64,000 nt of DNA from Stenopsyche tienmushanensis (lineage: Eukaryota > Arthropoda > Insecta > Trichoptera > Stenopsychidae). Made by a program: the position numbers and the translations under genes. This document shows, piece after piece, positions 1 through 12,345 of the stretch. Every line of letters starts with the position of its first letter. Positions within the stretch are counted from its first letter, which is position 1. Under the pieces are notes generated by a model. That model saw only the letters and a program-made list of their open reading frames with translations, ran no database searches and had not been told where the DNA came from. The stretch spans positions 186,001 to 250,000 of the forward strand of contig WACJ01000273.1 in assembly GCA_008973525.1 (NCBI GenBank), given 5' to 3'.

Positions 1-848
1 AATTGAGATTAAATCCGATTGTGCATGGTTTTAATAAAATCCAAATAAATAATATAAATAGGGAACGAAAGACGTCGGTTTGTATATAAGTTGGCTTGAT
101 AATACCATAAAGGCCCCCTTACTACGCCGACGTTCTTCTTCCGCCTCGGTTGATTCAGATCTTCGGAAATCTTATCTTATTTGTGTCTTGCATCCGAATA
201 CTTGGTAAATTATATTTCTCAGATGTTTATTCATAAGCCATCGTCAAAGTCAACCGGGGTCTTGGTCAATTTAATGCCGCGTATTAAATTGACCAGGGGG
301 CCGATAAATAATTGCTCTGCGAGTCCTTCCACTCAATCAGTAATAATTCATCCTTTGAGTCGACAAATATTCAGACTTATCTTAATTTCTACAAATTATC
401 CAGCAGCATGTTTAGCAGATAAAAAAATCTTCAAAAAAAAAAAAACGATATTGTCCATTGAAAGAAGATCAAATTCATAGTTTGTACGTATATGAAGCCA
501 CTTAATACAATCACAGATCCTCATTTTTATTGGACATTATACGAATATAGCATGGAGTAGTTGTTGTGGATTGAGATAGAGCCTTCATGGACATTTCGCT
601 TGTAAGAAAAAGACTAGCTGTATTTATTGGTCGGACATCGGCCATAAAATATGTACCGATCGGAAAATCTGCGGGCCAAATATAGAGCCGTACTGGACCG
701 TTCTAATTAAATAATCATTCGATAATAGTATATAACAATTATTTTTTTAAAAAAAATGTGCACTATGATTTATAGATGATCTTTTGCTACAATAAAATCA
801 TACTAGATATTACAATGCACACACGATTTAAGGCTTATAAAGTGCTCA
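1..848. other. Gene-free, nothing recognised
   Basis: AT-rich sequence. The 99-codon frame at 181-480 has no recognisable domain and ends in a poly-A-coded lysine run. Confidence 0.6.
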
Positions 849-1045
849 ATTGGAGATAAATAATGTTTCTTCTCGATAATTTCTAGAAAAATATCCAAAA
901 TCGAGAATTCTCATTTCTCGAGAAATTTTATAAATCAATCTTTATTTTGTAAAACAAATTTTATATGATTATTTTTGATACAAATACAATCGATTACATT
1001 TTTATTCAACATTTTTTAATAGTTCTAGCTAATAATTCACTTCGA
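849..1045 (+). repeat. TTTCTCGAGAAA repeat family, copy 1
   Basis: TTTCTTCTCGATAATTTCT, then CGAGAATTCTCATTTCTCGA and GATTATTTTTGATACAAAT. The same order recurs at 33.9 kb and, inverted, at 12.1 kb. Probably a DNA transposon end, class unresolved. Confidence 0.6.
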
Positions 1046-1130
1046 AATATGGAAATATTTCGTAGTTTAATGGATTTTTTAACTAAAAAGAGAACAATGA
1101 TATTCGATTCTACTTTATATGGCATGTGAT

Positions 1131-1498
1131 TTTCAAAGGATTCATCTGGAGCGACGGAAATAAAAAAAATGTCGGGAAATCGGGAATTTTGCGAGTTTTA
1201 ATCCGTGTCTCAGCCGACAGGAATTTTATCAGTCATATTGATGGTATTATACGAAAATGAAGGCTCTGTATTTGAATTGTATTTTTATCTTTTCTTAAAT
1301 AAATAAAATTATTTCGCTTTCAAGTTGTTTTTAATATTAAACAAATGGACTTATAAGTAATTTTTGATCAAATTTGTCAATGCAATTTTTTAAACAATTG
1401 AAAATCCCGATCCCGAGATCTCAGGACTGATTTCAGGATGGTCTAATGCAATCTCGAAATCCCGAGATCGAAATTTTGGCTCGGGATTGGATTCCCTA
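1131..1498 (+). mobile_element. hAT element, 3' portion, family A
   Basis: Shares GCGACGGAAATAAA and GGGAAATCGGGAATTTTG with the copies at 25.3, 57.2 and 63.5 kb. It ends in an inverted copy of the start of those elements (ATTGGATTCCCTA, ending 1498). The 5' half is missing. Confidence 0.7.
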
Positions 1499-1550
1499 TC
1501 GGCATTGCTTCGCATTATGATTTTGCGAGCGTTCCTACGGAATACAAATG

Positions 1551-1765
1551 ACTGATTGATGACATTTATTCTTTAACTTTTTAAGGAGTAAAATCGCATA
1601 TTTGCGATCGAATTCCAGTGATTAAGAAAGAGCATTGACGGAAAGAGTGTCTTGCACGCTGATTTCAGAGATTGTGAATGGAAAACAGAGTGTCTTGTGT
1701 ACATCGTACGATTGTATTGATCGATAACCCAAATTTATCAACTAATAATTACAACCCAAATTAAT
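1551..1765 (+). repeat. Repeat related to the 14.2 and 15.0 kb copies
   Basis: GACGGAAAGAGTGTCTTG and TACATCGTACGATTGTATTG, then GATAACCCAAATTTAT, as at 15130-15180. Ends were not defined. Confidence 0.55.
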
Positions 1766-3401
1766 TGATTTCAGATGTATTGTTTATGTTTACGCGAAGG
1801 AATGTGCACATATTGTGTGCTATCATCAGTAATTATTTATTGACATACAAGCTTTATACACGCTGCGCGGTCCTGAGAGATAAATGGCGGACATATGGAT
1901 ATAGCGTCTACCTTTAAGTCATTTTAAAATTAATTCACTACTCAAAGGGTTATTTATTAATAGAAATACACGCATCAAAATTTTCAAAATAAGATAAGAG
2001 ATTCAAATACCTAACATTGATTTGATTCGATATTATTTTCTCTGAAGAAATGCTGTGAATTTCGAAGATTTTTATTTTATAGAATAAGCAACACATGGAT
2101 GCCAGTTTGTTGGATGCTGTTCTAGAGGACAATTTAAGATGAGATAAGCACCGAGCGAGATCATATCGAAAATTTTCAAATAAAATACTATTTCGCCTGA
2201 ATAATAAAAGTCCGAGAAGTTCGTAAATTGCGTTCGAACATAAGTGGTCCGAATTCGTGGCTGTTTTGGTGCATCCCGGTCAAATGTCGTAAAAAAACCC
2301 GCACACAAAACTATATCGGGATATGGAATTATATATGGGGAACCTATAAGAAACCATTACGAAGATAGAACCCAGAGCGGCATGGCAATGAATCGATTCG
2401 ACCACTAGAGGGGTTGCAACGACCCATAAGGAATGTCCGATTAATTAACTGATATTGGACAATCGCCCGACTTATTACTTACGACCCGATAATGCTTCTT
2501 GTAGGATGTCGTCTACTTACCATTAAAACCATTAAAAATTCATCCCCAATAATATTAATTTTAACGCAGATAGTTCTTCGAGTGGGTGTACAATTTATGG
2601 CTGATTTCCATTTTGGGATGGTTGTTTTTATTGTAAACAGCTTTGAGACTAAACAATCAACATCAGGAAGGCCATGTTTCTTAGTTTTTTATCCTGGATG
2701 TCGTAATGGCGGGTCAGCTAGCGACCGGACGTTTTCACGCCATAAACGTCAGCGACAGGGCGCAAACCGGATGGGAAAATATATATTGCTTGAATCGCCC
2801 CAAGGGACAGTTCTGGACCTTAAAAAGACCATTAAGAACAATTTTCCATATAAATTCTTCACGAGCACAGATCGCAAAAAAAATATAAATACACACACAA
2901 AGCTCAAATTATTATACTTAAATCCAATTCTTATTACAAATCAAAAAGTGGCCGTATTTAAATACAAGAATTCTGGATAATACAAGTCTGGATAATTATA
3001 TTTTTGGGCGATATTCCAAAGTCGGGAAAAAATATCGCATGTATATGTGAGTTATAAAGTGTTTCCGGGATATTGGAAGAAACAGACGGTCGTATATCAA
3101 AAAATAAGATTTGACTCAATATTCAACTTGTGATCACGGACATAAATCACAATAAAACTTTTAACACGTTCTTGCATAAAAAAAAGTGCACTAAATTTAT
3201 ATTTAAAGCGGGTCCACCAGACCAAGTGTTACCAATATTCTTCGGACTCAATTTCGATTAAAAAAATAGTGAAGATGTTTACATATCGTATCAATAATAA
3301 TTTTAATGAAAATCATTATGAAATAAAAAAATTCCGGAAATATTTAATAAAAACATAAAATATTTAAGTATGTGCAATTTCACAGACAATTTTTTAGTTA
3401 A
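1766..3401. other. Gene-free, nothing recognised
   Basis: A CpG-containing patch at about 2690-2830 interrupts AT-rich sequence. The 162-codon frame at 2492-2980 crosses it without recognisable domains and drifts into AT-rich sequence; I do not call it a gene. Confidence 0.5.
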
Positions 3402-3405
3402 TTAA

Positions 3406-3883
3406 CCATTCGAAAAGGTGCGCGGCACGCATATTTACGTTAGGACGTATATATACGTCTCGCCCACTTGGCGTGAGTTCATATTATAATTTTTTTTAAA
3501 ATACTTTTTTATAATAAACTCAACATTTTCTGGCTTTAGTTCCCTTTCATTTGTTCTTTTTTGATGGCATAGGTTGGCTTTTTACTATGTTGTCTGAACT
3601 GAGCATCAATACTACTTTTTTTGTCCTTCCATTTTAAAACTATAAGTTTGCAATTGAATCTTTCCTTATGCTACTAGTCACCGTTTACTAAGTATACACT
3701 CACTCCAACACAATAGCAAAGTGCAAACAATTTGCTACCTATCTTAAATTCATGTCAAAACATGTATCCATAACTCACGCATTCGTTAAATAAAATAAAA
3801 AATCGATGAATTATATATACGTCCTAACCAATTTGGATGCAGTTTACGTTGGACTTATATATACGTCCTGCCCACTTAACAGG
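3406..3883 (-). mobile_element. piggyBac-related element with palindromic subterminal repeats, copy 1
   Basis: A 478-bp element flanked by TTAA on both sides (3402-3405 and 3884-3887), the piggyBac target duplication. The left-type end on the minus strand reads CCTGTTAAGTGGGC. A perfect 16-bp palindrome GACGTATATATACGTC is at 3444-3459; a slightly decayed palindrome is at 3851-3868 and a more decayed one near 3810-3824. The interior matches the transposase relic of the 59.5-kb copy, heavily mutated. Confidence 0.85.
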
Positions 3884-4099
3884 TTAATAATTTAAAGCGG
3901 TGAGTGACCATCAAAATGCAAAAATTTACTCTGATTCAAATAACTAAAAAATATTCAATTCAAATAGACTATCAAACTACTCAATAAATTCGTATAATTT
4001 TTTTTTAAGACTTTGAGCTTTGATTTGGGATCGTTTTATCGCAATTTCTTCATAAAAACCCCACGAACTTATTGAGTGCCTTCCACCTGTAGATGGTGC

Positions 4100-4460
4100 T
4101 GACTGTGGATTTCTCGATGATTTTCATTTCTCGAGAAATGAGAATTCTCGATTGATTTTTTCCCAAGCTTCTCGAGAATTATTAAGATATTTTAATAAAA
4201 AAAAATGTATGCAAATGGAGTAAAATATTGCAAATAAATATTATTCTCTTTGTATGCAATTAAAATAAAACAACTAGATATATGGGAAACATTTAAAATA
4301 TATTATTACCTTAATTAATAAGTCCCTTCAAACAGAATGCAATTTAGAAACCCATTTACGTACAATAAAGATTATTTACTAAAATTTCTCGAGAAATTCT
4401 GGATTTTGCATATTTTTGGATAATTTCTTGAGAAATAATTCTCTAGAAGAAACTCTGGGG
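4100..4460. repeat. TTTCTCGAGAAA repeat family, two facing ends
   Basis: The left part has CATTTCTCGAGAAATGAGAA. The right part is inverted (AATTTCTCGAGAAATTCTGG ... TTCTCTAGAAGAAACTCTG). The facing ends suggest a whole non-autonomous element. Confidence 0.55.
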
Positions 4461-7400
4461 CTGAAAATCTGCCTTGCTTAAAAATTCAATTCCAAGGAGT
4501 CCACCAAAAATCAAAGTATGGAAGATATATCAAATTATAAGCTCAATTTGAAATAAAATAAAATATTGCAAATGAACTGAATAGCGTAAAAATGATCAAT
4601 AATTAGTCTATTTCACCCTATATCCATAGTCCATAATCACCATTTTTTCCATAATCAATTAATCATTTTTCTAGATATATTCTTATATAGCAATTAACTA
4701 TGAACTTATTGAGTGATGTTTTATTGATCAAAATTATGGATGTGAAAATGAATTTTTGACACTAAAAAATGAGCGATTTTCTACTGACATATTAACATGA
4801 ATTTTCTTTAAAGTTCAAGTGGAACAAAAAATATGTGATGCACATGTTATCTCCACTAAGCATGAAAGTATAAAAATTTCAGTACCAATGCATCATATAA
4901 ATCTCAGAATGGAAAATTCGATTTCAATAAGCATTTTCAGCGCAGCGAAGAACCCTGTTCGTTTCGAATCCGGCAGGGAGGGAATATAGAGAGTCAGGGA
5001 TGAATTTGATTTACCACGTGGAAAGTTAGATTCAGTATTTGGCTTTTATGAATGAAATATGTCACACATTATGTCAAATAATACGCCGGTATGACGATAA
5101 TACTTTCCATTCCGAGTTTGTCGTACAAGTACACCTTTTAGTGTCTCTACCTCATAATAATTTTCAATATTCGCATCTCACCCCGATCGGAAAATCGCCC
5201 TGCAGCGGACCAAGCGGCGCGTCCCGCTCTGCCGTCGCAGGGGTGGAAATCGCCGGAGAGGGATGAAATGTTGTTCGGGAGGAACTTCCCATTTGTGATT
5301 TCACGCAACGGAATAACGGCCACATAACTGATTTATGCACTGCCGATATTTTATGGCCTAGTTTGTTCCGGCCGTTATTGTATTATAGAGGCAGTTTGTT
5401 ACGGAGATCTACCCCTCTATGGGACCTGCTACAAAACGGGGCTTTTCATTTCTTTTCCCGCTTTTTATCTCAAATTATTTTATTGAATAGCCTAAACTTT
5501 TCAATATTAAATAGCAACACAGACACAGTGATGGACACATCTTTGTAAGTTACTTTATTTGTAGAACTATTTTTTAACATTATTTTTGTGCACGAATTGT
5601 TAAGGGTTGTTACCCTCAATTCATCAAACCCGAAACTAATGATATCCACATTTATATAAATATTTAAATCTGGCAATAGAAGTTTAAGAGATGAACCGAG
5701 AAAAAGGGGATCTTCGAAATTTGATAACGATACTCTAAAATCCCTAATCAAGTTAAATCTATGGCAAATAATAATAGGAGGTATTACAAAGACTCGAATC
5801 CTATTGGGACCACTTGAAACTCATCGGCAAAACGAATAGGATGGGTGTTGCAGGGTAGGATAGATACCGCACGCCTTCATCGAAGACAAAAATATTGCAA
5901 TGTTGCATCAACCACTTTTTCAGGTTTATGAAGAACAGCCTAAGAGAAAAACTATTCAAAAATTGAATTGCAAAAGCTGAAGTGGAAATGCATTTAAGGT
6001 CGTTTTTTGCTTTAAAACCGGATTTTTTTTTATAAAAAGGGGATCAAATGACTACCAAAGTGAAAGGAAGATGTTTTGAATAGTGAAGGGAATTATGCTG
6101 CATGATGTTTGTATATAAAAAAAAATGTTTTTAATAAATTTGAACTTTCTATACTAAATACGCAAATACTTTTCGATACCCCTAATATTAGTTTATAAAA
6201 TGAATATCTTAGAAAAATAATAATATAAAATATAATTACTAAAATATGCTCATTAGATGAGCATATTCTCTAAAAATATCCAACGCTGGATATTTCCACA
6301 AGTACGATAATTTTGTTCTGCTCATATTTTCATAAGCTCCACTTTTAAAAGAATAAAAATAAACGCAATCCCACGTGTAGGGGTGTAAGGTGCGTGATGG
6401 GGCTGAGAGTCGGAGGGTCGCAGCCACCCGACAATTACTCCTATAAAGTTAAAGTTTAAAATCCGCACGGATCGTGCTCCCGGAGGACTCTCGCCACCCT
6501 CGCCTTTATATCATACCCCGACACTGTGTTATTTTTTTTATTAAATTGATATCATCCTGTTTTTCTATGAGACTTATTCGCGCGGGTGGGCGGAACGAAT
6601 GTCGAGGGCAAGGTAGTTCAACCACTTATAACTAAGGGTTGCGACATCAAATTTCGATCGTTTTTATTTTTTAGGGCGCACATTTTAAACCTATTCGTTG
6701 CCCATTCGCATTGAAATCTTCAACGCATCTAAGCAATGAGCCAAATTTGAATCGCGTAAATTCAATGAATACAATTGAGCCCTCAATAAATTTAATGCTT
6801 AAATAAATTAAATAAAAAACGAAAAATGCATTGGTTCAACCCTGTCAGCAGAAGAAGTGTATTACTGCGAATGTTCTTTATATTGACAGTTGGACATTTA
6901 ATTTTTATTCGCGAGGGGATGAAGTTATTTAAATCTAAATTATTTCTCACAGGGGAACAATCTTGGGGTTAACTTAATACTTTATAATTTGATTACATTT
7001 GTGTGATTTCGAGGTTGTTTCGGTAATATAAATTCAATATTTTTAAAGTGATTTTTTAAAAATTACCCCAGGGAGTACTTAGTATAAATTCAATGATATC
7101 ATTATTTCAATATGAAAAAAATAAAAATATAAGTTATAGACACGATTTCAACCCTTTAAATCATCGAAAATAATTTTTAAAAAAATCCAAAATAAAGTAA
7201 AGATGTGTCTATAGCTCTTACCTTGGAGAAAATTTTAAATAATTTTTATTTTCGTAAAATGGTGACTGTTTAAAAAAAATATTGTCCTAATTTATTCAGT
7301 TTTAATTATTTTTAAAATAGTTAAAAATATAATTTTGACATATATCTGGTAGGGACGATAGAAAATTATATAGAAAAAAATTGGTATTAAATTTGAAATA

Positions 7401-7584
7401 AATCTATTAATTTGAACTAAAGATATTATGTTAACTGTGTTGAAAAAAGTGGTTTCGAGAAAAACGCATTTAAAGATTTCATTCTTGTTGAACTGGCTAA
7501 GATGAGATAAGATAAAAATAAGTAATACTAATTAAATACACAAAATTACATTACGATCATATTATATTATTTAAATATACTAAA
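4461..7584. other. Gene-free; two GC-richer islands
   Basis: Islands at about 5180-5430 and 6370-6520 stand out from the AT-rich surroundings and have no coding signal. A diverged end of the 32.3-kb DNA element is at about 7005-7110. Nothing else is recognised. Confidence 0.5.
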
Positions 7585-8017
7585 AGGTCTTTCAATAAAG
7601 ACGCTCAATTTTTAAATGTAAATAAAATAGATTATATTTAATATATTCATTCGTTATTTTATTTTTTTGAAAGAATATTTTATGGCATTAATTATAAAAT
7701 ATATCACCATTCAAATATCCACCGCAGTCTTGCTTGGTGGCGCGTATTCAAGAGGTTAAATTTTCGATGACTTTGTCGCATAAATCTGTCTGAATTTGCT
7801 GGATGACGTCATTTATGTTGACTTTGAGGGAATCAATCATCATCATAGATTTGCGATTTAAGATGGTCCCAAAGAAAGAAGTCTAAAGGCGTTAAATCGG
7901 TAGCCAGTTCACGCCCCCGCTGCGTGAGATAACTATGCCCTCAAATCGCTCGTGCAGAATATTCATCGTGGCATGCGCTGTGTGTAGCATTATGGTGGAA
8001 CTACATGTCATCGGTAT
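7585..8017 (-). mobile_element. mariner-type transposon relic, 3' half
   Basis: The minus strand encodes, with frameshifts, TAHATMNILHERFEG and then DLTPLDFFLWDHLKS. These are the regions around the last two catalytic acidic residues of DD34D-type transposases. The right-hand end has GTCTTTCAATAAAGACGCT, close to the terminus of the copies at 10.56 and 37.69 kb. The 5' half is missing. Confidence 0.78.
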
Positions 8018-8592
8018 CCTGTTAAGTGGGCGGGACGTATATATACGTCCAACGTAAACTGCATCCAAATTGGTTAGGACGTATATATACGTCATCGATT
8101 TTTTATTTTATTTAACGAATGCGTGAGTTGTGGATACATGTTTTGACATGAATTTAAGATAGGTAGCAAATTGTTTGCACTTATAGTTTTAAAATGGAAG
8201 GACAAAAAAGACATATTGATGCTAAGTTCAGACAAAATAGTAAAAAGCCAACCTATGCCATCGAAAAACAGCATTACACCTAAACCAAGGAAGAAAGGCA
8301 TTTTCGAAGAACAAATGAAAGGGAACTAAAGCCAGGAAACATCGAGTTTATTATAAAAAAAGGTTAAAGAATCTACATACTGTTGTCTGGATTATAAAGT
8401 AGCACTACATATCAACAACTGTTTTAAAATATATTTTACAGAAGTTGAATTTTGTATTTATATATGGATATGTTTTTTTTTTAATTTTAAGCATCGTTAA
8501 AAAAAATTAATAATATGATCTCACTCCAGGTGGGCGGGACGTATATATACGTCCTAAAGAAAAAGTTGCATGCCGTTGCGTTATTGAAATGG
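8018..8592 (+). mobile_element. piggyBac-related element with palindromic subterminal repeats, copy 2
   Basis: It starts CCTGTTAAGTGGGCGG and ends ...TTGAAATGG, as copy 1 does in reverse. Palindromes are at 8033-8050 (18 bp, perfect), 8078-8093 (16 bp, perfect) and 8537-8554 (18 bp, perfect). The interior encodes a broken piggyBac transposase C-terminus (RRTNERELKPG). The flanking TTAA is no longer intact. It lies against the mariner relic at 7585-8017. Confidence 0.85.
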
Positions 8593-10555
8593 AACTTCAC
8601 TTTATTAGCAAAGTAAACACGCAAACATTTTGTATGGATATGTTTTGTTTCTATAGCGTGTTCCCTATATCAACGCTTTAGAAGGGTTGAATTGAATTTA
8701 TGTATGACAAGGACAATTGTAATAAAGTCATACATTACCAAAAATCATGGTATATATTTTTTGGCATTTATTAGACACACAATACGTATTATAATTTCCA
8801 TGAATCCCTTTATATCTATCATTTTTATTGAAGATATTTATAAAATCATAGTTTATGTCCCAGAATCGATTGTTTATATTCAACTAATCATTTTAGCATT
8901 TGAATGGATTGTTCTTAAATTCAAGTGGGATTCGAATCGCAACCTTTATAGTCAATAAAAGATGAGGCCAATGCAGTCACGGAATTAGTTCCAGACGCGG
9001 GATGAGATTCCTGCGGATTTTTTATTCGTCGGGAGTCGGAATCGGGACATGTGATCGAGCACGACACTGAGCTGGATAAGTGACGACCCGAAGACTTCCA
9101 TAATCTCGGCTAGGTACTTTGGAAATCCGTGGTTAAGTGGCCCATTCGCAGTCAAACGAGTCCGGGGCCCGACCCCTTTAAATGCACGCCAGAAACTAAA
9201 GAGCCCGGATCTTTTCTTTCCGAGCTAACAGGCTTCGTTTCCACCTACAAATAGTGATGTCTTTTTTTATTTTCCACCCGATACAAGGGTAGAGATTTTC
9301 TTCTAGCGATCCGGAAATACTTATCTACCTATTTAACATATAAAATATCGCATATATCGTTCTGCGACGTCGCGATCCGGACTCGCGCTTTCTTCTCGCA
9401 AAATATAAATCTTAACGATCTGCAATTTCCAAACTAGCATTTAGAATGAGAGCAGATATCGCATGACGGAAAAAGAAAACATGCCAATTTCAATAAAAGT
9501 CTACAACGCTCCCTACGCATTCCGCTCTGGAATGCGATGTCGAATTCATGAATGATAAATGAAGGATTAACAGGAATCGAATGAGACATGACGATGGTTA
9601 TGGGTGCTAAAATATCTGTTGAAGATTCTGTGCTGGTACACGATGTGGTGGATGAGCGATAATGACATCAGCGGTCGACGGACGCTAGTTACCGGATCGG
9701 CAATACTGTTACGGGAACTCCCCGGGAATACAAATGTGGAACTGGCCCACCCTATCCCAATTGCCACACACAAAAAATCACCCCTAACGCCCTACATAAA
9801 ACTATCGATAATTTGATTAGCACCTAGTAGCAGTGCTGCCCTGTATTTATTTCCGGGAATTATGTTGTGTAAGCACATACATAAGAAATATTATCGCACC
9901 CACAAAAAAAAAATCGATTTTTCATCCCAATGATGATCGAATGATAACGATACAATGATGATCGATAATAATACAACTAAATTAACATCACTTCAGATCG
10001 CATTCAATTTAATTCATTTAAAATGGATTCAAGACCCATCGCAGGAGGAAATTCCCCTCCGTTCGGGAAGAAAAGCCGACCCGTATTTCCTCTCCTCATT
10101 CTTTTATATGATTTAGATGTACGGCTCGTAGTTAGTGGGTAACATAGGTGACTACATTCGCACAAAAGGAAAAAAATGAAATATAGAGCCAATCCAAATA
10201 GATTGTTATCTACCCACCTATTTACCCACTGAGGAACAGTGCGGGCTCGTTTGACAACTTTGGGGAGGCGTGATACGACACAGTTTATATAAACAGCCTC
10301 CGCTTCATATTTCTCTCACATCTCACATTTATGCTCTATTAAATAAATAAATAATGCTCAAACGCTCTCGCAAAAAAATATAATATCGCCATGCTTTTTA
10401 ATAGAGCTACATCATAACTTTTGAGGCTGAAAGCTGAAGACTACCGCATGACTTTTAGTATACAGAAATATCTGAATTTACACTTTGCATAATAATATGC
10501 AAAGATGAATCAAAACAATTCACAAACTGTAAAATTTTGTTTGAATCAAATTAGA
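8593..10555. other. Gene-free; one MITE end and GC-richer patches
   Basis: A lone pogo-like MITE end (CTATAGCGTGTTCCCTATAT ... GAAGGGTTGAATTG) lies at about 8652-8692. Patches at about 8960-9220 and 9480-9760 are GC-richer without coding features. Confidence 0.5.
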
Positions 10556-10895
10556 TTCTACAGGATCTTTCAATAGAAACGCTTGAAATTTGTTAGATTA
10601 TAATGGCCATATTGTTAAAGCAACATATGTCAAATTTATTTAGTTGTATATGGCAAATCACCGTGGAAAGTTATGGTATTGAAAAATGTGTGCAAATTAT
10701 CAAATTTTATTTTCAAAATCAGTGCTCCGTTCGAGAAACGTTTCGCCAAAAAATTCATCCTTAGCAACATGCGATTCCAACAGGATAGCGCTACACACAG
10801 CGCATGCCATGATGAACATTCTGCACATGCGATTTGAGAGCATGAATATCGATTTAACGCTTTTATACTTTTTTATTTGGGTCCATCTAAAATGA
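10556..10895 (+). mobile_element. mariner-type transposon, internal deletion derivative
   Basis: Starts GGATCTTTCAATAGAAACGC. The N-terminal part encodes QNQCSVRETFR (helix-turn-helix region) and is joined directly to HTAHAMMNILHMRFES, which belongs near the transposase C-terminus. So the middle is deleted. The 69-residue open frame here is that chimera, not a host gene. Confidence 0.75.
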
Positions 10896-11227
10896 CAATT
10901 TTAAGACTCTAGATAGATAGTGAATTTGAATTTTTATATGCGTTTAAAGATTCTGTATGAATTTTAAATTATGGCAAAACAAACGCTGAAATTCACCAAC
11001 GTCGCTTTTCAGTGTTTTGCTTGAAAACCTCATTCGAAATTAAACAATTTTCTTTTTCTGTGCTACAGTTATATCTTAATTTTTAGCAAATTCCAGAAAT
11101 ATTATTTTCCTTTTGCATGTTTATAATAGAAAATCAATTATTCAATATTATTATATAAAGAGAAGTCTTAATTTCACTTTTAAAATTTCTCGAGAATTCT
11201 TGAGGAATTTAAAAAACACAACTGAAT

Positions 11228-11300
11228 GTCGGTATAGTGGTTTAGATCCTGGAATTTTACTGTAAAGGTTCGGGTTCAAATCACGATTGTGGGGGAAAAA
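11228..11300 (+). repeat. Possible tRNA-derived SINE
   Basis: GTCGGTATAGTGGTTTAGAT resembles a tRNA A-box region, and GGTTCGGGTTCAAATC about 40 bases on resembles a B box. The acceptor stem does not close and no CCA-type end is visible, so this is not a functional tRNA gene. The downstream part is A-rich. A single copy was recognised. Confidence 0.4.
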
Positions 11301-11447
11301 AATAACAATACCAATAAATTTGGGTGATTGGAAATATGAATATTTCCAAACAATCGTTTCGATCCTGGTTTACCCTGATTTCCTGAAAAAGTAAATATTG
11401 ACGCGAGTGATTTAATTTGCAATAATAATTAAATTAACATTAAAAAA

Positions 11448-11853
11448 CAGTCAACCTTCCTATAGTGTTCACTTTGTTTGCGGCCAAATAAAATATATAA
11501 ATGGAGTATATTATTTTTCTACATTTTCTTCATAAGAAATACATTTATTCCAACAGATTTTATGTTATTTTTTACAAGTATCAATATTGATTGACTCTGT
11601 CCATTTTTATAATATATACTGAGTTATCATTCGTCATATTAGCGGTCCGAAAAGCGGACCTATTGGACATACAAACTTTGTGGCTACTCCGTCCTCTTTT
11701 AGGGCGTTTTGTGGCATTTTCCATAATCTGTACGATCACGGAAGCTCCTACAGAGGATAGTACACATATAAATTTTATATTGGTGAACAATTTTCTATAA
11801 CGTTTTGCTTCTATTGAGTTATCCCTATCTCGACGCTATAAAAGAGTTGGCTG
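11448..11853. mobile_element. pogo/Tc1-like MITE carrying a LINE-tail repeat
   Basis: The termini are CAGTCAACCTTCCTATAG at the left and CTATAAAAGAGTTGGCTG, then TA, at the right. They match the MITEs at 37.8 and 39.8 kb. The 11590-11795 LINE-tail repeat lies inside it. Confidence 0.65.
11590..11795 (+). repeat. LINE-tail composite repeat, copy 1
   Basis: The head phrase ATTGACTCTGTCC and TATAATATATACTG is followed by GCGGTCCGAAAAGCGGACC and a decayed reading of SGPK.GPIGHTNFVATPSSF, like the end of R1-clade ORF2. The overlapping 69-residue frames are not genes. Confidence 0.72.
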
Positions 11854-12069
11854 TAATTATAATTTTGTTACTCACTCATAAATTCTCTCCTCGACTTTAT
11901 GAATTATAATTAGTGGAAGGCAAATGGGAAACCACCATATGAAAAATCCTTTCCCTGGTGGAAATCACCTTCGTCTTTCGGTTTTTATTCTTAGTTCTTT
12001 CGATTTTCTAATAAATTACGAATATTTTATCATGACGGAATAAATAATTTTGGGTTCTAGATATGAAAA

Positions 12070-12300
12070 AAAAATTGTCATATCCAGAACCCTAATACAA
12101 CATTTCAAACAAAATGCATGTTGACAAAAACGCAGTCATATGCAGCATTTTAAAAATGGAAGCCGTTATATTTACATCAAAAATATTCATATAAATTTTA
12201 ATTTATACAATAAAAATTTTAATTTAAAATTTCTCGAGAAATCAAAAAACTTCTCCAGAAAATTTGGATCTTGCATATTTCTCATATTATTTTTTACCAA
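12070..12300 (-). repeat. TTTCTCGAGAAA repeat family, inverted copy
   Basis: The minus strand reads ATATGCAAGATCCAAATTTT, GATTTCTCGAGAAATTTTAA, and GAATATTTTTGATGTAAAT, followed by CTTCCATTTTTAAAATGC as in the 33.9-kb copy. The 66-residue open frame here is not a gene. Confidence 0.6.
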
Positions 12301-12345
12301 ATTTTACTTATATATTATACAGAGGCATTATATTTTATAGTTTAT

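Noticed and set aside
2492..2980. 162-codon open frame
   Set aside because: No domain; its ends lie in AT-rich sequence with lysine- and asparagine-coding runs typical of chance frames.
8925..8955. GGGATTCGAATCGCAAC, like a tRNA B box
   Set aside because: No A box or foldable tRNA around it.
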